From the NCBI GenBank assembly GCA_014871385.1, contig CM026426.1, forward strand, positions 84,221,424-84,285,423: 64,000 bases of DNA. The letters are read 5' to 3'. Shown one piece after another: positions 47,615-59,053 of this stretch; the stretch's first letter is position 1; each line of letters starts with the position of its first letter. The notes beneath the pieces are model-generated. The model did not search any database, was not told the DNA's origin, and worked only from the letters and a program-made list of their open reading frames with translations. Origin of the DNA: Ceratodon purpureus. Lineage: Eukaryota > Streptophyta > Bryopsida > Pseudoditrichales > Ditrichaceae. The position numbers were made by a program, and so were the translations under genes.

Positions 47615-48311
47615 TGTTAACGGGATTTTTACTGGTAGGTTAAAAGAGCAGAAACAGTAAACTGTAGGGGGCAGTAAAACTGCTGTTAACTGCAGCAGTA
47701 AACTGCTAGATACTGCGCTGGACAACAGTAACTCTGTCTTGGATGAAAATTGCCAGACGGATGAAAACTGCTGACGGATGAAAACTGCTGTTGGATGACG
47801 GCGGCCAGGGTTAGGGCTGGTGGCGGCTTGGGTGGCGGCTAGGGTTTTGGATGGGGTTGTAGGGAAGGGGGCTGTGGCTCTCACTCTCTCTCTCTCCCTC
47901 TTGGGCTGAGGGCTCTCAAGTGAGCTCTCTTGTGTGTTTTCAGAGTGTAGGCTTGGAGTTTAGGCCATGGAGGTTAGGATTTGGAGTTAGAAGGAGATTA
48001 GTTGCAGTCCTAGGGCAGGGATGATTGAGGGCAGGGCTGGATGTACTTGGGAAGCATTAATGACATAGAAGGGGACCTTTTGATCATATGGTTTTGTGCA
48101 CATTGACTGTTAGGGTTTGGGGGTGGATTTGTATGGTGTGTACTTGCATTGATGAGGGTTAAGGTGGCAGAAGTTCCAGTATACTGGTACAGTCCATGAG
48201 CAGTTCAGTTACAGTGGTAGAAACTAGGTGGGCACTAGAATTTTGAGGGTTTTCATTTTTGCTTGGACAGTAAATTAGCTTTCTAAGGGTGAGCTAAATC
48301 ACCCTTTAACA
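47615..48311 (+). repeat. 3' LTR
   Basis: 697 bp, near-identical to the 5' LTR. It is preceded by the polypurine tract AAAAGGGGG at about 47602-47610 and followed by the CCAAT duplication. Confidence 0.85.
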
Positions 48312-50310
48312 CCAATTGCCTTGGCCAACACTATATACAAATTTTTCACAAGCACCCTCACTAACATCCTCTCCGCTTATGGCGAAAAACACCAAATCCT
48401 CCATAGTAGCCAAGAAGGTTTTAGACCCGAACGTTGCACCACCAGACAAATCCAAAAACTTAGTGCTGCACTAGAGGACTCCAAATTCACCAATCAAGAC
48501 ATCTACCCCATTTACATCAATTTCAAAAATGCCTTTGGCTCCATAGACCACGCCAGGCTCCTTTCCATTATGGAAGACTTAGGATACCCAGTTGACGCTG
48601 TCCATCTCGTCGGCAACATCTACACCCACTCTACAACATCCTTCACTGACAAACATTTTGGAACCACTGACCCCGTCCATATCCAACGTGGCACAATTCA
48701 AGGTGACACTCTCGACCCCTATCTCTTTATTCTATTTCTTGAACCTCTCCTCAGATGGCTCCAACGTGATAACCTTGGATACACCTTCAAAACCTCTAAC
48801 ACACATGAAAGCACTGCCGCATACGCCGATGACCTTGCCATCCTCACTAACAACATCAAAGCCCTCCAACTCCAACTCAATAAACTACAACGCTTCAACA
48901 CTTGGGCGGGCATGGATCTTAGCATACCTAAATGTGCCATCACGGGCTGCCCCAACAAATCCCACCTCACCCCAACCGCCTTTAAAGCCTTCATCCAGGC
49001 CCACAACATCACTTACAACAATAATCCACTCCCCGTCCTATCCCAAAATGAACCATATAAATATCTTGGCCTTCAACTTGTCCCCTCTCTCAAATGGACT
49101 CTCCAACGTGACCTCTCCACCAACAAACTCCTTAAACAAAGACAACAACTCCACCTCTCTCCTGCCACACTCCGCCAAAAACTCAAAATTGTAAAAACTG
49201 TTCTTCGCCTCGGCGTCGCTTATGGCTTTCATGCCATCCCCTACTCCTTACCAGATATTTGCAAACTAGACAAAATCATTATAGCAACCACCAAAACTAT
49301 CTGTAAACTTCCCCGTAGCACCCAAACCTTACCACTCAACTTCCCACCAAACTCTTTGGCATAGAAGCCTTCTCTTTTATTAACAACTATATCAAATGTA
49401 TCGGTGAACAACTCCGTGATGTCCTCAATGACACCGGACAACTCGGCATCATCTACCGCGGCCTTGTTCGCTTTATCATGGCCATCCACCAAGGCCCTAC
49501 AACCCTCAACACCATCGCCACCCGCGCTTGCCTCCACTCCCCAACCACCCGCACCATTGCCCTCCTCCATCAAGCAGAAGTGCAAATCCGCAGTCTTGAT
49601 GACTCCTTCCCCCACTCCACCACACCACTTGAGCTCTTATGGATCGCCAATAAACATAAACTCCCACCCTCCTCCCCAAATTCCACCCTCCCCCCACTGA
49701 ATTACCCACCACTACCCCAATCCCTCCACCCCCCCACCCTTCCATTCTCTCCCACCCTGCTCCCATCATTACCACTCCTCCCCCCCGCCCTCTCCCCCGC
49801 CCGCCTAAAACGCCTTCCCCTCTCCCAAATCCTTCACATCACCCCCTTCTCACGCATCGACAAAGACTCTGGTACCAAATACCTCTCTCACAAATACCAC
49901 TGCTCCTGGACCCTCCCCACTCAACACACCTACACCCTCTGGCTCTTGGGGAAACATCTTTTTCCATACAACAATCCAACCCTTACCAACCACAACATCA
50001 ACATTCTCCATACCTTCTACCTCACCCGCCAACACAACCACTACCACACCATCCTCTCCAAACACTTCTTCCAAACACAATTCACTGACTCCCGCCACTG
50101 CACTAACCTTACACAGCTAGAACACGTCCACGTCTCCATAGCGGAATGTAATCCTGACACAGACATCCTTACCTCTCGCCCCCTCATCATTACACACTCC
50201 AACCAATCCCACCTTTACGACAACACTGGTAAATACATCTTGGCAATTCCAACCCCTCGCCTACAATGGCTCTGGTATGCCATATTTAACTATTTCTGGA
50301 CTGTCCAGAG
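48312..50310 (+). pseudogene. LINE ORF2, 3' part: RT domain and C-terminal region
   Basis: This continues the RT interrupted at 40735: ALANTIYKFFTSTLTNILS, then EGFRPERCTTRQIQ (motif 2a-like), IYPIYINFKNAFGSIDH (motif A, with Asn where the catalytic Asp is expected), IQRGTIQGDTLDPYLF (motif B) and AAYADDLAIL near 48830 (motif C with both Asp). The thumb-side EPYKYLGLQL follows near 49060. A frameshift near 49355 moves the frame to FGIEAFSFINNYIKCI..., and the C-terminal region then stays open, passing through a proline-rich stretch and YHCSWTLPTQHTYTLWLLG, to about 50310 or the stop at 50471. Sequence after 50310 already resembles the local palindrome-repeat region, so the LINE 3' end is near there. 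Confidence 0.75.
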
Positions 50311-50412
50311 TCCAGAATTAAGTAATCACCCGATAATAGACCTGATAAATTTAGAGCATAAATGTAACAATGTATGGGAAGAACCGTCGTGGACGGGCTC
50401 AGAAGTATTCAT

Positions 50413-51120
50413 CACAGGATCTCTCGACACCGAACTTGACCAAGATATAAGTAAATTGCGAGCGAGATATTAAAGAGCAGAGGACATTTGGGCTCCAGAG
50501 TATGTGTCACGAGATCCCCTGATAGCAAACCTGACCCAGATAATTATACGTACATTGCGAGCAATGAACGGAAAACAGAAGGGATTTCGGCTCTACAATA
50601 TTCATCACGAGATCCCCAGCACCCAACTTGACCGAGATATACATACATTGGGATTACGGTAATAGAAATGAATAGAAGAGATGGGGGCATATAGGATCTC
50701 CGATCAAAAAACTTATCTCCAATCAGAAGGAAGAGAATTAACTCAGGAAGAGAATTAACTCAGACGGACTCGTCATGGGATCTCCCGATGTCGTACCTAA
50801 ACAGCACATAGGGTCTCCGATCAAAAACATTGTCTCCCTATACATTTGCTAACGCAGATTCCATGGCTAGCTTGGGAATGATTCTACACGTCGGATCCAT
50901 GATCCACGACGAAGTTGCATACACCACTGCATCAACAGTGACCAACGGAAGAAAGGAAGAGATGTGGGCTCGGAAGTACTCTACCATTCATCGGGGGATC
51001 CCGCGATGTCAGAGTAGAACCATGGATATCACATGGCAAACATACAATCAGGTACAAGGCTTGCGGCCTCGGAAGTATTTTTCACGCAATACCCCAATAT
51101 CAAACATGACCGACATATTA
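50413..51120. repeat. Degenerate GATCTCCCGATG-type repeats
   Basis: Loose copies of GGATCTCYCGA(T/C) followed by A(A/C)CTTGACC(A/G)AGATATA occur at 50413, 50508, 50608 and 51090. A fuller GGGATCTCCCGATGTCGTACC with CCTAAACAGCACATAGG is at about 50780 and a GGGGGATCCCGCGATG at about 50993. They belong to the palindrome family arrayed at 57873-58230 and 62113-62693. Confidence 0.5.
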
Positions 51121-51692
51121 TACTGTGAAGCAGTTTTGAAACTATTCTAGATTTGCTACTACTAAATTTATTCTAAACCATGGAAATATTAGAATACGAA
51201 ATATACAAATATGAAAGCATCAAATGAAACTCTGTTTTTTATTCAAAGCAACTTTGTTTTGAAGGCATTCCATTCAGAAAGTAGTTCACAACCCACACGG
51301 GGGACACCTTCGACAAGAGTTACAAAAAGATGAATGTGATCTGTTTTTACATCTATGGTTACCAAACATCGTAGGATATAACGATCTTGCTAACTACTTG
51401 CTAAAGTCCCCTTCCGATCTCTGAGTTGATTAGCAGCAAGAAGTTAAACATGTGGAAGATGCCTGCAAGTTCAGAAGCAAAGAGAAAAACAGGATCAGAT
51501 GGTATGAAGTTTAGGGATTAAAACCGACATGTGCAGGTCTAAAGCACGGACTCATCCTCTTGACACTCACCACGAACTCAGCATCAGGCAATGGAATTCT
51601 GCGCAAGACATACAGCAAACGTAATCTATTACTATGAAAACATCAAACTAAGGACAAGGTTAAGGGTTCTGAGGAGATAACATTTCACCTAC

Positions 51693-52028
51693 TCACTCAT
51701 GTGGAGGGCTCCCCAAGTTCTCGCTCCCCTCCTCATTAGAATCAGCCATAGAGAAGCCCTCGCCGGAGGTGAGGGGAAACTTGATGTTGGAAGCGTTCAT
51801 AATCTCCAGTTGCTCTATACCATGTGCAATAGTCCAATCCCACTCCACACCAGGCTGCATTAGGCGTGCAATGCGGTTCCACGAGGGAATGGCTACGCCG
51901 CGACCACGGGCGCGTTCCACCGCCATAAACTACGGACGAAGCTCCTCCACTCCTTGTGGGGAAACAACCACCTCCCACACGTCTGGCGGGTAACTTGACA
52001 CCCTAAAACTACCGCCCGCCCTCCTCAT
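51693..52028 (-). CDS. Small unrecognised protein, one in-frame TAG
   Basis: From ATG 52028 the frame reads MRRAGGSFRVSSYPPDVWEV, VVSPQGVEELRP, a TAG at 51930-51932, then FMAVERARGRGVAIPSWNRI, ARLMQPGVEWDWTIAHGIEQ and ends ..SENLGSPPHE at 51693. The composition is protein-like on both sides of the TAG. No family recognised. A segment 130 bases upstream (52157-52290) is duplicated upstream of the next minus-strand gene, suggesting a shared promoter. It could be a remnant, a spliced gene or a read-through case. Confidence 0.35.
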
Positions 52029-52156
52029 CACGGCAAATGAACTAGAAGAAGATGAAACAGAAGGGAAACTGAAGTTGGAACAACTATATCGTCACGGTAA
52101 GGAACTTATGCTTATGAGGGGGCGTATTATACTGTGAAGCAAAAATGAAACTCATT

Positions 52157-52290
52157 CAGAAACTAACATTTTTGACACGAGGAAGGGTTTAGGGTTTCCC
52201 GGGGATGAGTAACGGTCAAGCAGTGACGAGGAGGGCGTTCTTTAATAGAGAATGAGGAAGACAGGTGACTCAGACGTAATCATCGAGGGA
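52157..52290 (-). repeat. Duplicated promoter-like segment, copy 1
   Basis: About 130 bases matching 54376-54506. Both run CAGAAAC(T/A)AACAT..TTGACACGAGGAAGG, then ACGGTCAAGCAGTGA, then CTTTAATAGAGAATGAGGAA and GTGACTCAGA(C/T)GTAATCATCGAGGGA. Copy 1 continues into a palindrome copy. It lies upstream of the minus-strand gene starting at 52028. Confidence 0.6.
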
Positions 52291-52786
52291 TCTCCCGATG
52301 TTGTACCTAAACAGCATATAGGATCTCCAATCAAAAAACTTTAAACAGTTTTGGTGTGCGACGTTATTTTCTGTGCGATGTTAGTTTGTGTTTTCTGGGG
52401 AATAAATTTATTTTAACTTTGCAATCGGTCAATTACGTCCTGCCGATCCAGTGCATTGCGATATTCACACATTCAAACCTATTTAACAAATTCAAGTAAC
52501 CGTGCTCATACAACCACCATTACAGATTGAGAATTTACAATTACAAGTACTTCATGTCATCTATTCAAAATTTAGAACCGGGCTCAATGGCAACTAAAGT
52601 CTGTGAAAGTACTTAAACAGAATTGTCCAGAGAACAAGAACAGTAGGAATGTTTTTACACAAAATCTCCTACGTGTCCGCTGAAGCATAGAACTACAAAA
52701 GCTGCCTCAATGGCACCTGAAGTCTCTGACTACAACATATCCGCTACATCAGAAGTAAAATCCTCCTCGTATGGCATCCACCACAC

Positions 52787-53392
52787 TTACAGGTCCTTGC
52801 GGTTTTCTTCCATTTTGTTGAGGTTTTCTTCCAATTTGTTGATGGCGGCTTGATATTTGGCGAAAGAATATCCAGTCACTTTCGGAGATGCCATTGTCGG
52901 AGCTGGCATTGTTGGAGCTGGAGCAAGCTCTGTCTCCATTGTCTCTTCTATCTCCATTGTCTCTTCCAGGTGGTTCTTGATGGAAATGACCTGATTCTTG
53001 ATGTACTCAAGTTGGTTCTTCTTGTTCCTTGGAGGGTGCATCACCCCAGTTGCATTTGCAACGGCCACAAATTGCCTCAAAGCTATGTCATTCCAAGTTC
53101 CATCCCATCCTTCAGAAACCATCCCCGAAACTTTGTCGAATTCAGGTACTTCATACTTTGTTGCCTCCTGAAACTTGGCCACGTCCTTCAGCCAATGTCG
53201 TAGACATGGCAGCTTCACAGGTGCATCTTTCATGAATTGAAACTGATTTCCTCTCCTTGCTGCTGAATCTTTCCAGACTGGAAGCTCTGGTTGCTTGCAA
53301 TCTCCTTTGAAGACCAACTCGGGTTCCTTCTGGGAGGTTGAAACATCCTCAATCTTCATCTTCCCCTTCTTGAGAGTCGGATCCTGTTCCAT
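52787..53392 (-). CDS. Unrecognised 201-residue protein with C-terminal coiled coil
   Basis: ATG 53392 (MEQDPTLKKGKMKIEDVSTS) to a stop at 52787, uninterrupted. The N-terminal part is lysine-rich. The middle (LPCLRHWLKDVAKFQEATKY, EGWDGTWNDIALRQFVAVAN) looks globular. A Pro/Ala/Met-rich linker (APAPTMPAPTM) is followed by a likely coiled coil (INKLEENLNKMEENRKDL). No family recognised. It may be one exon of a longer gene, since the sequence upstream to 54376 is spacer ending in the duplicated promoter-like segment. Its position between palindrome repeats and the DUF7869 gene suggests it belongs to the same element; that is inference. Confidence 0.45.
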   Translation of the reverse strand: MEQDPTLKKGKMKIEDVSTSQKEPELVFKGDCKQPELPVWKDSAARRGNQFQFMKDAPVKLPCLRHWLKDVAKFQEATKYEVPEFDKVSGMVSEGWDGTWNDIALRQFVAVANATGVMHPPRNKKNQLEYIKNQVISIKNHLEETMEIEETMETELAPAPTMPAPTMASPKVTGYSFAKYQAAINKLEENLNKMEENRKDL

Positions 53393-54375
53393 ACCTGGGA
53401 ACTGTAGAAAAAAAAATTCAAGAGAAAAATATTAGAAAATTCTAGACCCACATGAAGTTCATAAAACCAGATCCGAAAGAACCAATAACCACAACACACT
53501 TCAAAGAAACTAAAAAATTGATGACAAGATATGTTATCTCAAACCCTTCAACTGAAACACATGATGTATATGAATGTAAATCCACCTCCAGAGCCCTAAA
53601 CCCTGAACCCTAAACACTAAATCCTTTTTTCTACAAGTTCAACGCACCACTTAGCCAAATTTCCACCTCAACAAAAGTATTCGATCGACATGTGTTATCA
53701 GTAGTACCCCTCAAACAAACTACCAATTCGTTAACAAGTAGCCCAACAAATGTCTCGAGTACACATCAATCAACTGCGTCTTTACCTCAAGAAATGAAAC
53801 CCGCTCAACTCGTCACGATAACAGTGATAAAAGTTAGACAAAAATGCAACAACATACAGTGGGATCAAGCTGTCGACATTGTATGTCCATATGTATTAGG
53901 AAAACGACGACTCCAGTGGACCAAAACCTAAATACATGCCAACCGTATCTGCTCAAACTAATACACCAGCTAATCTCACCTGATACACAACGTCTCAATG
54001 ACTTGTGTTGCTAATTGCTCAAGAACCCAACAGTCTCGATACGCAGCACAACAAAAAACGCAACGAAGAGAATTTCAACTAAAAATTGAAGTCGATTGGC
54101 CACGGCCCCTGCATGTGTGCATTGCTCTCACCTGCTCGAGAACTTGCGTTGCTTTCTACTGCCGCTGCCAAAGTCGCTGCTGAACAGAACGCCCGTGTTC
54201 AAGTTTATTGACAACAATAATACTGGGCGTATGAATCTGCAGTTTTTCTCCTTCCCCCCTTGTTCTGAAAGCTTCTACTTCCTTCCTCCAGTTTCCCACT
54301 ACTCCATCTGCTTCCACAACCAGTCTCCACGTTGCGCAGTCATGATCGTGTAGGTTCTTAAAGTGTCACAAATCT
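53393..54375. other. Spacer upstream of the 201-residue gene
   Basis: No convincing coding sequence. There is a telomere-like CCCTAAACCCTGAACCCTAAAC stretch near 53593, which is an Arabidopsis-type repeat in degenerate form. Plus-strand frames at 53692-54353 lack domain signal. Confidence 0.4.
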
Positions 54376-54506
54376 CAGAAACAAACATCATTGACACGAG
54401 GAAGGATGATATTACACGGGGATGAGAAACGGTCAAGCAGTGATGACTCTTATTTCTTTAATAGAGAATGAGGAAGACAGGTGACTCAGATGTAATCATC
54501 GAGGGA
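54376..54506 (-). repeat. Duplicated promoter-like segment, copy 2
   Basis: Direct repeat of 52157-52290 with scattered differences, in the same orientation relative to the downstream minus-strand gene (52787-53392). It ends in a degenerate palindrome copy (ATCGAGGGATGACCCTC). Confidence 0.6.
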
Positions 54507-54833
54507 TGACCCTCTGTAGTTCTTAAGTGGCATAGAGGATCATGGATCAACTACGTTAGCTCTCTCTAAGTTTGCTAAAGCAGCCTCCATAGATTTCTTA
54601 GGAATGGTTCTAGTGGACGGGTCCTTAATTTTGACCAATTTTGAAACAACGCTGCACCAAGAAAGACCCACTCCGGAGCACGCGTCTCCACTACCCACTT
54701 AGCAGACCAACAGTTACGGTATTTCAATGCAAGGTCTGTTTCCGCGCTACGAGGTTCCCAAAACTAGAATCAAAAATTTCCCATGGTTTACATGGCCTTC
54801 CTCTCTGCATACAGCAGTCGCTGCTCTTCCCTG

Positions 54834-57800
54834 CTATACAGGACAAATGAGTGGATCATCAGGTCTCAAAAGAACCCAGCTGCCAGGCCGAATATCACGC
54901 CACGGATTGAAAGGACTCTGCGGAGCTTGGTTTGCTGGGCCACAATACGCTTCTGGTCCCTCATCCTCAGGAGTCACATCCTCAAGTAAAAATTGTAAAA
55001 ATCTTGGGCGCGGTACTCCGTTGGATACGTCCCTCCAGTCATGGCTTGGCCACAAACCTTCTAACAAATAAGGATTTGTCACTGGCAAAGGCTTATCAAG
55101 CTCAGACAACAAACGAGTCCAGTAGTCAACATAAGGCCCAAAAGCTGCTGCAAATCCCTTGCATTTTGCCATTCCATTTTTCCAGTACTCAATGTACTTT
55201 TGGAGTCCGCACTTCATGAAATTCTTGTTCTTAGTGGCTTTGGCTGCATTATCTCTCGCCTTCACCTGATTCCCAGTAGATTTAGGAACCTCCCTTCCCC
55301 ACATAGGTTTGAACGGAACTGGATTCGGTGAGCCGTGAGGAAGTTTTGGGCCGCCATCCATATTTTCATTCCACAATCGAATAGGGGGTCTGTTGAGGGG
55401 TAGCCATTGTGGGTCGACGGCTGATTTCTTGTACCTCATAACCGGCCAACCATCATTGTCCACATAGAACTTGAAAAGGTGCATCTCTCCAAGTCCAATA
55501 AGGCGTGCTGCACCACTACTTTGATAGCCTTTGATGAAAGACTTGAAGTCTGCAACCTCTTGAATGAACTCCGGCATGAATGACAACTCCTGGGACTGCA
55601 TGAAGGCCTTCATTAGATCCACTAGAACACACGTATTCATGCTTTTTTATGCCTTCGACAAATGGCTAAAATAAGCGTCAATATCTTCGTGCGTATGACC
55701 CACTAGTAGAAATCCAGCCTGAATTTCCTTGAAAACACCCCGTGCAGTCAGCAGGGAGAGAAACGCCATGAGATATTGGTTCTTGTTATCTTTGGCGGAG
55801 TTATCCAGTTGAAGGTATAACTTCCTCGGTAAAGGTTTCGACCCTGGGACATCGGGGGATCCCTCGATACGCGGTAAAATGTCGAGGCACCTAGACTTCC
55901 CCCTCAACAATGTCTCAAACATTGAGTTTTGCGGGGGGTACTCAAATAGTTTCCCAGACTCCCGAAATGAGGGGCCTTCCAGTCGACGGAATAGCCTCGC
56001 CAACGACGATATTGTGGCGTTAGAATCTCCTGGCCAACACTGAGGACAGTAATGTGCATAGGCGCCATCCCCGTGCCCATGTGAAACCATACCAGTGACG
56101 TTCATGGGAAGTTGGCCCAAACCTTGAGTAGCCATTCTTGCTTGGTGAGCAAGATGCTCCTCCCGTTGGCTGACTTCAGAATGAATTCTTGAAGTTGGTC
56201 ACATGTCGAGCATTTCGCAAAAGAACTTCCAACTGGTTTGATTGCGATATTGTTGAAGAGTGAACTTCTAATTCTACTAATTGTAGACTGGCTCACTGTA
56301 GGCAGACCTAATGAAACATTTGTCTGCAAAGCACCGGAACGTTCAAATGGCTGGTGAAGCAAAGAAAGAGACGCACGCAAGCAAACAAGCTCGAAGTATT
56401 AGACGACAAATTAAGACAAATCACCGAAGACGGGAAAAAGAGTTATATATTGCATGACGTAGGTAGAGTGCAACGATACTATAAGACAGAGAACGGACTG
56501 TCAATATGAAAGTAACCTTTATTGGGAGATCTCCCGATGCAATGACACTACAAGAAACGCGAAGCAAGGACTCATACCTCATTGGCGTCAGCCATCACCC
56601 GCTTCCAGTTGTTGCCTGCTGGAAGATATTTCAGAGTGTCCACTCGTCCATTTCCGATTCCTCGCATTTGATGGGGCATCTGATCTGCAGTCTCGTCTAC
56701 AATAGCAGCAATAGTACCCATGACTTGAACTGTTCCGATCCTCGGTCGCTTGTAGCCCTTGTTTCCATGCGCTGTTGATAGAACCCCTTCGTTGTATCTT
56801 TGGACAAAGCTATGAAAAGTTGACTTGGGAACTCCGTGAATAAGATACCACGCAGTCGCGCAAACTTCCAAACCATGCAGCGTCAAGTACTTCCTCCTAC
56901 TGTCACCGTCGAGTGAATGCATCTGTCCACCCGCCGCAATCGCGTATTCCTGTCTTCGCTGAAAGGATTTCGAATAGAATTTCTTACGCACTATTAGTGT
57001 GAGCTCTTCGGGAAATGTCTGACAGCAATGCTTCGAGCAGCATCGTTCGAAGCTAACCTTCCTCACTTCAGCATCCGATGTCTTCATATTGTACAGCAAA
57101 CGTTTTTCATGCGTTTTAGGTTTCCGCATTATAAACCGGTAAGGTGCCTTCCGTCTGCCTCCAAGGTGCTCCTGTGGATCTACCTCCATTGGGATTCGGG
57201 AGAAGTGCTCTACTGTTGACCGAAGAGAAGGGCCGTTCGGGAATTTGCATTCAGATATCAACCAACGCTCATTACTCATTATGGCATCAGTGTCCCCGAC
57301 AAAGACGTCGAGGATTGTCACTCCAATGTATCCCTCGCCCTATCTTCCGTCTCGGAAATACTCCTCCGGTTCTGAGCAGAACACTCTACCGGAGGCTATA
57401 ACCGCACCCGCAAGGTCCACTTTCTGAACTTCTAGACCAATCCAGGATTGTTGACGAACGTATTCAACATTGTTCGTGGGAGGACCCTGCAACAATGCAA
57501 TCGCATCACCAGCTCTCCAGAGGACTGTTTGATTCAAAGCATCCCTCAAAACGATGCAGCCTCTCTGGCGTGGTTCGAGGAAGAGGTCCTCTGCGTCCGA
57601 CACGATGCTTGATGGTCGCACAAGAATAAATTCTGAAGAGCCAGGTGGAATGCAAACTCCAAGCCACTGCCCAGAAGGATTAACGTCGACAACAGATCCG
57701 ATTCCAACATCTCCGAAACGGGGGACGACAAGCTTCACAGACTGCCCGGGTCAAAGCTCATCTGAGCGAGCAGTTGATTCCTGAGAGAAGTCGTGACGGG

Positions 57801-57852
57801 AAGGACCCACAGACGGCATCTGGGGACCGTCACTATCACTCTCAGAGTCCAT
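54834..57852 (-). pseudogene. DUF7869-type transposase-like gene, interrupted
   Basis: Exon 1 from ATG 57852 (MDSESDSDGPQMPSVGPSRH) to 56578 ends NE before GTATGA, phase 0. It is crossed by TGA near 57752 and TAG at 57340 and contains a Cys-rich DNA-binding-like region (FERCCSKHCCQTFPEELTL). Exon 2 starts at 56323 after TTTGCAG in phase 0 (TNVSLGLPTVSQSTISRIR) and includes KCSTCDQLQ. The core lies near 56100-55660: LYLQLDNSAKDNKNQYLMAF, then GFLLVGHTHEDIDAYFSHL, the LDN..NKN..VGHTHEDID pattern of the DUF7869 family, which has an RNase H-like transposase fold. A TAA at 55647 interrupts the frame, which then runs to 54834 (..RPDDPLICPV). Part of the middle of the core seems to be missing near 56110. 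It is probably not functional. Confidence 0.65.
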
Positions 57853-57872
57853 TTTCACGAGAGCCAAAGAAG

Positions 57873-58230
57873 TATCGGGGGATCTTTCGATGCGGGTCTA
57901 AATTCTATTGGATCGAGGGATCTCCCGATGAGGGTCTCCAATGAAGTATCGAGGGATCTCTAGATTATGGTCTAAATCCTTTAGGATCGGGGGATCTCCC
58001 GATGGGGGTCTCTTGATGAGGATCTCCAAAGAAGTATCGGGGGATCTCTCGATGAGGGTCTAACTTCTATAGGATCGGGGGATCTCCCAATGGGGGTCTC
58101 TCGATGATGATCTCCAAAGAAGTATTGAGGGATCTCTCGATGAGGGTCTAACTTCTATAGGATCGGGGGATCTCCCGATGAAGGTCTCTCAATGAGGATC
58201 TCCAAAGAAGTATCGGGGGATCTCTCGATG
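57873..58230. repeat. Palindrome array, 88-bp period
   Basis: Copies of (G/T)ATCG(G/A)GGGATCTC(C/T)CGATG start at 57873, 57911, 57947, 57985, 58035, 58073, 58123, 58161 and 58211. From 57947 two alternating copies repeat every 88 bases with linkers such as GGGTCTAACTTCTATAG and GATCTCCAAAGAAG. The array lies immediately upstream of the minus-strand DUF7869-type gene (ATG 57852), so it occupies that gene's promoter. Confidence 0.8.
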
Positions 58231-58786
58231 AGTGTAGTTGGGTCCACTAAGAAGCAGCCTCCACCTCGCCTCCCCCTGTCCGTACAGTAAGATTACTGTC
58301 CGTACAGAATAATTTCTACAACAACACGGAAATCACATAAGTGCAGTTCATTCCACCAATATGCAACATGCAAGGGTTAATCTTAACTAGAAATTCCCCG
58401 ATAACTTTGCAAATTCTACATAATCCGCGGAGAACTACATGAACAATTCTACTTATAATAGGGGATTCCGCGATGGATCACATGATCAGCACATGTAACA
58501 TATACAGGAGATACCCTAAACCATTCAAGAGCAATAAAATAACCCCGATTGACAAAAGATCTTCCAAGGAAAGACCGAGATCATACCTGCGCTCCCTGCG
58601 AATGTAATCGGCCGCTCTAAACACCCGAGCAGGTGCTCCCTCCGACTCCTCGAATGATTCTCCGGCACCTCAATCCCATCCTCGGTCCTCCGCAACCCTC
58701 CAATCTTAGGTTCTACCACCCGTCTAAGGTTCTACAACCCGTCTACGACATGCTATGTTGCAGGAAACTGGTACTCTGAAACGCGC

Positions 58787-59053
58787 TTATGAAACAACTT
58801 TGAGGAGACTGCTCTGAATTGATGTGAATGAATCAGGAGATGGCGGTCCAGCAGAGAATTCAAACGGAGAATCCCCGCCAATTGAGAAGGGGGAAACAAG
58901 ATCGAGCCCTTCAGGTTTGAATTCGAAGGGAACATACATGTCATGATGCATAAACCATCCAGCAGTACTTTCGTGAGGGTGGTTTCCATTCATGATGCAG
59001 CGCCACTCGATCTGTCCCCCCTACTTCTGTAGGAGTGTCCATATCATCACCTG
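58787..59053 (-). CDS. Short unrecognised frame
   Basis: A minus-strand frame from ATG 58993 (MNGNHPHESTAGWFMHHDMY, VPFEFKPEGLDLVSPFSIGG) ends at 58787. An overlapping frame from about 59053 (MDTPTEVGGTDRVALHHEWK) covers the start. The composition is protein-like but short, and the two frames overlap, so it may be an exon or remnant. No family recognised. Confidence 0.25.

Larger units (their letters stand above)
40736..48311 (+). mobile_element. LTR retrotransposon (gag-protease, probably non-autonomous), inserted in the LINE
   Basis: Flanked by the 5-bp duplication CCAAT (40731-40735 and 48312-48316), with LTRs of 676 and 697 bp that begin TG and end CA. Between them lie a gag region, a retroviral-type aspartic protease region and a purine-rich coiled-coil region. 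I see no reverse transcriptase, RNase H or integrase, so it probably relied on a partner element. Gag and protease resemble plant Ty3-type elements. The internal region is broken, with a handful of interruptions. The LTRs differ by about 2-3 percent plus two short indels, so the insertion is fairly recent in evolutionary terms and younger than the LINE. Confidence 0.85.
33000..50310 (+). mobile_element. Long pyrimidine-rich LINE (non-LTR retrotransposon), split by an LTR element
   Basis: About 9.7 kb of LINE sequence once the 7.6-kb insertion at 40736-48311 is set aside. The order is a C-rich leader, ORF1 (about 34285-36436), then ORF2 (36429 onward) with AP endonuclease, reverse transcriptase and a C-terminal region, ending near 50310. 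The plus strand is extremely C-rich and G-poor throughout, including a 28-C homopolymer. Frames are crossed by a few stops and frameshifts (see ORF1 and ORF2). The RT motif A aspartate appears as asparagine, so this copy is probably inactive. The clade is not assigned; 2A-like motifs at the ORF2 N-terminus recall CR1-like animal LINEs. Confidence 0.75.
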
